Source: a virus. From it: a stretch of 26,133 nt of DNA. The position numbers were made by a program, and so were the translations under genes. Positions 23,198 through 26,133 of the stretch are shown here, piece by piece. Within the stretch, counting starts at the first letter, position 1; the number at the start of each line of letters is the position of its first letter. The notes under the pieces were generated by a model that saw nothing but the letters and a program-made list of their open reading frames with translations, made no database searches and was not told where the DNA came from. Location of the stretch: positions 1 to 26,133 of IMG/VR virus record IMGVR_UViG_3300044616_000163. The stretch is one strand, 5' to 3'.

Positions 23198-23485
23198 TTA
23201 ATCGTTTTCTTCTTCATCTTCTTCTAATGCTCTCCAATATAGATAAGGACAAGCAGAAGATAGAGATCTTGTTTTATATGCTAAAGAACATCCACATTCT
23301 GAACAACATGGTTGTGTACCTGTAAAAGCACATTCAGTTCCTTCTTCATCTAGTTCTTCACATTCATTGCATATAGCCATTCTTTCTGCTGCTATGCGTT
23401 CAACATATCTTTTTCTAAAGATTGTATTCCATACTCCTTCAAATATCAAATGCCTATTAGTCCAGATATCTTTTAGTCTACCCAT
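23198..23485 (-). CDS. Zinc-ribbon-like protein, 95 aa
   Basis: I chose the ATG at 23485 (MGRLKDIW); the longer frame needs TTG and overlaps the upstream gene. Residues 39-66 contain C39-x2-C42, C52, C60-C61, C64-x-C66, followed by C79 in ACPYLYW. This is a Cys-rich ribbon with probably two metal sites. A basic N-terminus and an acidic C-terminus (EEDEEEND) complete it. Its start overlaps the previous stop by 8 nt. Nucleic-acid or protein binding is plausible. I do not recognise a named family. Confidence 0.65.
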   Translation of the reverse strand: MGRLKDIWTNRHLIFEGVWNTIFRKRYVERIAAERMAICNECEELDEEGTECAFTGTQPCCSECGCSLAYKTRSLSSACPYLYWRALEEDEEEND

Positions 23486-23843
23486 TTTTTTTAGCTTTAT
23501 GTTCAAGTTTACGATAATACTGTTCTGTAAAAAAGCCAGATGCTTTCATTACTCTTTCTAATTTTTCTTCTACATCTTTTTTAATACGCATCTGATTAAA
23601 TGTTTCAGGTGATTCTAATGCATTTAAATGACCTTTTAAACGAAGCTCTAGTTTGTGTAACTCTTTTTTCTTTATCCTAAATGTACCAAGTTTATCAATC
23701 TTTACATTGATTGATTGAATATCATTTAATGATTTACGTAGCTCACTATAGAAAAAACCTACAGCGTCAGATACAAGCATCTCATCAATACCAGTTTCAT
23801 CTGCTGTAGGTTTAATAAAGTGTTTATGATTCTTTGGTATCAA
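23478..23843 (-). CDS. HU/IHF-like DNA-binding protein, 121 aa
   Basis: The first 60 residues fit the HU/IHF fold: TADETGIDEMLVSDAVGFFY (13-32) corresponds to the HU N-terminal helices, followed by the conserved strand NVKIDKLGTFRIKKK (46-60) with GTF at 53-55. The arm typical of HU is not evident; a helical tail follows to about 121. IHF-like proteins are known in crAss-like phages. The start is TTG at 23843, overlapping the upstream gene by 20 nt; the next ATG (23780) would cut into the HU helices, so the TTG is favoured. It may bend DNA for packaging or regulation. Confidence 0.7.
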   Translation of the reverse strand: MIPKNHKHFIKPTADETGIDEMLVSDAVGFFYSELRKSLNDIQSINVKIDKLGTFRIKKKELHKLELRLKGHLNALESPETFNQMRIKKDVEEKLERVMKASGFFTEQYYRKLEHKAKKNG

Positions 23844-24195
23844 TGTGAACGATTTTATAATCTAAAACAATATTACCAGCTGTTTGAATTTGTAATTCAT
23901 CACGTAGTTTTATCTTCTTTCTACTTGTTCCATTTTTTTGGATAAGATCCATTTTTTCAGCTTTAGTAAGAAAGTTACGCGCAGTTTGGGATACCTTAAA
24001 GATATTTTCATCAACTGTATAGTTACAGAATTCAGACAAATCAGTTTCACCACATACACCAAGTAGAGTTAAACAATCTAATTCAGCCTCGCTGTATGAT
24101 ATAGAATTAATAAATGAATGAGATATAAGCTGATACTTAATGATATCTCTTTTGCTCATTCTAATTCTCTTTTCAACTAAATTAGCTTTAGGCAT
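23824..24195 (-). CDS. Winged-helix-like protein, 123 aa
   Basis: Predicted helices at about 35-47, 51-57 and 66-80 are followed by a basic strand-turn-strand (KNGTSRKKIKLRDELQIQ, 87-104). This order resembles a winged helix, although no named family was recognised. It sits directly next to the HU-like gene and after a 79-aa helical protein, with a 2-nt gap, so it may be a transcriptional regulator or DNA-binding partner. Only the topology supports this. Confidence 0.5.
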   Translation of the reverse strand: MPKANLVEKRIRMSKRDIIKYQLISHSFINSISYSEAELDCLTLLGVCGETDLSEFCNYTVDENIFKVSQTARNFLTKAEKMDLIQKNGTSRKKIKLRDELQIQTAGNIVLDYKIVHIDTKES

Positions 24196-24197
24196 GG

Positions 24198-24437
24198 TTA
24201 TTCAGGTTTTTGAGATTCTTCTTCCTGTTCTTCTTGTGGAGGTGCAGTTATGTGAGCCATCTTAAGCTGTGCCATAAGACCTCTAAGCTTTTCCTCTTCA
24301 ATATCTGCAGACAACTTTTCAAATTCTAATTGAACTTTTAAAAATTGAATTCTGTCTTTATAAAAATGAAGGGTGTTCTTTCTGAGCTCAGCAATTTGTT
24401 CTGCTGTCAGCTCCTGTTGGTTTTCTGTTTCTGACAT
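24198..24437 (-). CDS. Small helical coiled-coil protein, 79 aa
   Basis: I chose ATG at 24437 (MSETENQQ); the longer frame to 24461 needs TTG and covers the promoter. The product is almost all helix (about 10-62, with regular Leu/charged spacing) and ends in an acidic tail (PPQEEQEEESQKPE). It is the first gene after the terminator and putative promoter that precede the packaging unit. It lacks a known domain, and its function cannot be stated. Confidence 0.6.
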   Translation of the reverse strand: MSETENQQELTAEQIAELRKNTLHFYKDRIQFLKVQLEFEKLSADIEEEKLRGLMAQLKMAHITAPPQEEQEEESQKPE

Positions 24438-24458
24438 AATTATCTTATTAAATATATA

Positions 24459-24466
24459 CAAATATA
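24459..24466 (-). promoter_or_regulatory. Putative Bacteroidota-type -7 promoter element
   Basis: TATATTTG on the minus strand matches TAnnTTTG and sits 21 nt upstream of the ATG at 24437, right after the lysis-unit terminator. A TTTT-containing stretch at about 21 nt upstream could be a degenerate -33 element, but there is no exact TTTG. Placement between a terminator and a long operon supports it. Confidence 0.5.
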
Positions 24467-24490
24467 ATAAAAAATAGTTAACTAAAATAT

Positions 24491-24525
24491 ATTTAATAAA
24501 AAAGGCTCCCGTAGTAGGAGCCTTT
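24491..24525 (-). terminator. Rho-independent terminator after the lysis unit
   Basis: AAAGGCTCC (24525-24517 on the minus strand) pairs with GGAGCCTTT (24509-24501) around a 7-nt loop, followed by TTTATTAAAT. It stands 26 nt past the stop of the 52-aa gene. On the plus strand there is no U tract, so it acts on the minus strand only. Confidence 0.85.
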
Positions 24526-24550
24526 AGAAGTAAGGAAGATTGAGAAAAGG

Positions 24551-24709
24551 TTACTTCTTTTTAGCCATCTTTTTGGCTAAGGATGCATTACCTTCTAACA
24601 TGCATATAGATGATGTTGGGTAAGCAATTAGTTTAGTAGCGTCAATAGGTCCCATTTGATATAGACGTTTATTACCTGTAGAGGTGATTGTTTTTTTACT
24701 GTTTTTCAT
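24551..24709 (-). CDS. Small basic protein of unknown function, 52 aa
   Basis: ATG at 24709 to TAA at 24551. Lysines flank a short central helix-like stretch (ATKLIAYPTSS); the C-terminus is KKMAKKK. No membrane segment. It is the last gene of the lysis unit, 1 nt after the previous ORF. It could be a regulator or a small membrane-interacting peptide; nothing recognisable supports more. Confidence 0.5.
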   Translation of the reverse strand: MKNSKKTITSTGNKRLYQMGPIDATKLIAYPTSSICMLEGNASLAKKMAKKK

Positions 24710-24710
24710 A

Positions 24711-24869
24711 TTATCTATTTTTAAGTGTAAAATTTAAGATAGTTATCATATAGAATTCTCTTGATACATCAGCTTCTATAATTAGAAAATCTACTGCTCC
24801 TAATCTTAATTTGATAGCAAACTTATCCCAAAGTTTGTTTTTTGATTTCCATCCATTTCTAATTTTCAT
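24711..24869 (-). CDS. Small protein of unknown function, 52 aa
   Basis: ATG at 24869 to TAA at 24711. Basic N-terminus (MKIRNGWKSKNKLWDK) and a hydrophobic-rich middle (GAVDFLIIEADV) not long enough for a clear membrane segment. It lies 1 nt after the endolysin stop and 1 nt before the next ORF, so it is in the same transcript. Function not assignable. Confidence 0.5.
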   Translation of the reverse strand: MKIRNGWKSKNKLWDKFAIKLRLGAVDFLIIEADVSREFYMITILNFTLKNR

Positions 24870-24870
24870 A

Positions 24871-25338
24871 CTATTCTTTTATTTCAAAGTGCATCCAATC
24901 ATAGTCTTTTTCTACTCCTAAAGAAATAAATCCATGTCTGTAAAATATATCTATCATAGGCTTGTATTCTGGCCTAGCAAAACGTGCAGTACGTTTTGTT
25001 TCTTTTAGTGTATTTCTAGCAGGATCAAGGTCTACTGCTATTCCCCAAGCATGTTTACTCCAAGAAGCTCCTCCACGCATTTTGCGGTAATTAAAACAAC
25101 CTCCAAAAAGATCAATACCAAGTTCTTTTATTCTTGCTGATCCATAGTGAGAAAGAAGATCATTAAATACAGCAAGAAGGTTGTCAGCTATATCTTTATG
25201 ACATCTTACTCTACTTGTTGTAGTGTCAGTATCCCATGCTATACGCAAAGGATAAGGACATATAATTGTAGTTAAATAACCTGCACCTGTTTCATTAGGT
25301 TTGCCGTATTTAGCTGTTGCTTGTGCTGTAGTTAACAT
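24871..25338 (-). CDS. M15-family peptidase endolysin, 155 aa
   Basis: Likely an L-alanyl-D-glutamate or D-Ala-D-Ala type peptidase that cuts peptidoglycan cross-links or stem peptides. H96 and D103 in [14 protein letters not shown], and H150 in DYDWMHFE, are the expected zinc ligands; D147, three before H150, takes the place of the catalytic acid. Spacing and length fit single-domain phage M15 endolysins. No signal peptide, so release depends on the neighbouring holin-like protein. It follows the coiled-coil gene by 1 nt. Confidence 0.85.
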   Translation of the reverse strand: MLTTAQATAKYGKPNETGAGYLTTIICPYPLRIAWDTDTTTSRVRCHKDIADNLLAVFNDLLSHYGSARIKELGIDLFGGCFNYRKMRGGASWSKHAWGIAVDLDPARNTLKETKRTARFARPEYKPMIDIFYRHGFISLGVEKDYDWMHFEIKE

Positions 25339-25339
25339 A

Positions 25340-25642
25340 TTATTTGGTTTTCATCTGGATCTTAACAAGTTCTTGTACCACGTCAGATAGTTCTCCAACT
25401 TTAGTTGCCATATTCTTAATCTCTTGTTGTGTTGTCTCTTGGATCAACTGATATTTAAGACGGTGCTCTTGCTCTAGAAGCTCTATTTTACCTCTCAACT
25501 TTCCTTGTTCAGTGAAATGATTATGACTGTCATCAGAAAGTTGCTTAATATCTTTAATAATTGTAGTGTAAGCTGTTCTAGTAAAAAAGCCTATAAGTCC
25601 TAATACTGTGGCAACTATGAAAAGAATGATTGGTGTGTCCAT
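25340..25642 (-). CDS. Single-TM coiled-coil protein (spanin-like candidate), 100 aa
   Basis: One N-terminal membrane segment (about residues 4-21), then a charged helix with heptad-like spacing through residue 97. In lysis cassettes this layout fits an inner-membrane spanin or a regulator of the holin. No outer-membrane lipoprotein partner is visible, so the spanin role is tentative. It sits between the holin-like gene (50-nt gap) and the endolysin (1-nt gap). Confidence 0.55.
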   Translation of the reverse strand: MDTPIILFIVATVLGLIGFFTRTAYTTIIKDIKQLSDDSHNHFTEQGKLRGKIELLEQEHRLKYQLIQETTQQEIKNMATKVGELSDVVQELVKIQMKTK

Positions 25643-25692
25643 GGTTTTTACAAATAAATATAATATAATATAAGTAAAAATACGTAATTATC

Positions 25693-25917
25693 CTAGTCTT
25701 CTGACTCTTTTTTATCTTCTACTGTAAGTTGAGATAACGCTGCTGTCACTCCTCCTACTGCTACTAAGTAACCACTAGCAGTAATTAAAGCTGCGGGTAA
25801 AGCTACAGGAGCTGCAATAAGAGCTGCACCTAGTGCACCTGCTACTAATCCTACACGTTGTACTTTCTTCCAAAATGTTGGAGTCTTAGAACTCCATCTG
25901 TCTTTAAGTGTTTTCAT
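25693..25917 (-). CDS. Holin-like protein, 74 aa
   Basis: A basic N-terminus is followed by two hydrophobic segments, about 21-40 and 43-62, rich in Ala and Gly, and an acidic tail (VEDKKESED). This is the size and hairpin topology of class II-type holins. A similar small protein, with WKKV before the first segment, is common in Bacteroidota phages, as I recall. It starts 2 nt before the upstream stop and precedes the coiled-coil gene and endolysin, which supports the lysis role. Confidence 0.65.
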   Translation of the reverse strand: MKTLKDRWSSKTPTFWKKVQRVGLVAGALGAALIAAPVALPAALITASGYLVAVGGVTAALSQLTVEDKKESED

Positions 25918-25919
25918 AA

Positions 25920-26133
25920 TTAAGAGTTAAATTCTACTGAATTGTATTGTGCTTTTATTGTTCCGTCTTGCAATGTAAAATTGTATAAATAAGGAAAATA
26001 AGGAACAATGTAAATATTTGCAATTGCCTCAAATGTAGCTTGGTCTGAAGTCCAATCTGACATTACAACAACATAAGATATTATATTATTAATATCGCAA
26101 AATACAACATTCCCGTATTGTTCTAGTTCTTGC
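25920..26133 (-). CDS. C-terminal part of an unrecognised protein (partial)
   Basis: One frame is open from the window edge to TAA at 25920, giving at least 70 codons. The visible part is mixed hydrophobic/polar with IYIVPYFPYLYNFTLQDG near its end and no lysine cluster. It ends 2 nt before the holin-like start. A tail or fibre protein upstream of a lysis cassette is a guess only. Confidence 0.55.
   Translation of the reverse strand, partial: QELEQYGNVVFCDINNIISYVVVMSDWTSDQATFEAIANIYIVPYFPYLYNFTLQDGTIKAQYNSVEFNS

Noticed and set aside
23486-23506. Seven-residue extension of the zinc-ribbon gene
   Set aside because: Needs TTG and increases overlap; the ATG at 23485 gives the natural start.
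24438-24461. Eight-residue extension of the 79-aa protein
   Set aside because: Uses TTG within the TAnnTTTG box; the ATG at 24437 is sufficient.
1736-24873. TAG recoding to Gln, as in some crAss-like phages
   Set aside because: TAG ends genes at 1736, 11586, 11704, 16650, 23478 and 24871 directly before or within the next gene start, and long structural ORFs have no internal TAG.
1-26133. CRISPR array, tRNA, insertion sequence or diversity-generating retroelement
   Set aside because: No direct-repeat arrays, cloverleaf sequences, transposase motifs or reverse transcriptase were seen.

Overview
The window looks like part of the genome of a tailed, podovirus-type phage of Bacteroidota, most likely a crAss-like phage (order Crassvirales). 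Every supported gene lies on the minus strand, so the gene order is read from high to low coordinates. The DNA is AT-rich, genes are packed with 1-35 nt gaps or short stop/start overlaps, and Shine-Dalgarno sequences are mostly absent. Several intergenic gaps carry TAnnTTTG elements like the Bacteroidota -7 box and A/C-rich leaders. The order TerL, portal, acidic scaffold-like protein, major capsid protein, small basic proteins, ring proteins, head fibres, more ring proteins, start of a muzzle-like gene matches crAss-like virion modules. TAG ends at least six genes directly before the next start, so there is no sign of TAG recoding here. No tRNA, CRISPR array, insertion sequence or diversity-generating retroelement was seen, and the longest gene-free stretch is about 120 bp.

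Region by region in transcription order. (1) 26133-24551: end of an unrecognised gene, then a lysis cassette (holin-like hairpin protein, single-TM coiled-coil protein, M15-type endolysin), two unknown 52-aa ORFs and a strong minus-strand terminator. (2) 24437-16650: a long unit with small DNA-binding-like proteins (winged-helix-like, HU/IHF-like, zinc ribbon), a PD-(D/E)XK nuclease, a possible small terminase, TerL and the portal. (3) 16531-13613: acidic coiled-coil protein (scaffold candidate) and major capsid protein, closed by a terminator. (4) 13545-7283: a 337-aa virion protein, eight consecutive tiny Lys-rich proteins, a ring protein, a Dps/ferritin-like protein and a 558-aa Cys-rich virion protein, closed by a terminator. 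(5) 7202-2449: an unnamed conserved protein, a small Cys-rich protein, a 564-aa protein with Cys-rich tandem repeats and two head-fibre-type proteins that share an N-terminal module, closed by a terminator. (6) 2323-1: an unrecognised conserved protein, two ring-type proteins and the first 27 codons of the next gene.

Together these genes would build and fill the head (TerL/portal/MCP/scaffold), join it to the tail (ring proteins, muzzle-like protein), decorate it (fibre and Cys-rich repeat proteins) and release progeny (lysis cassette). The parts most worth following up are the run of tiny basic KKGG-motif proteins, which are candidates for capsid cargo or DNA condensation; the Dps-like protein, which keeps the spacing of ferroxidase ligands; the anchor module shared by two fibre genes; and a 10-nt motif repeated just upstream of three start codons. 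Functional names rest on motif recognition and gene order from memory, not on searches.
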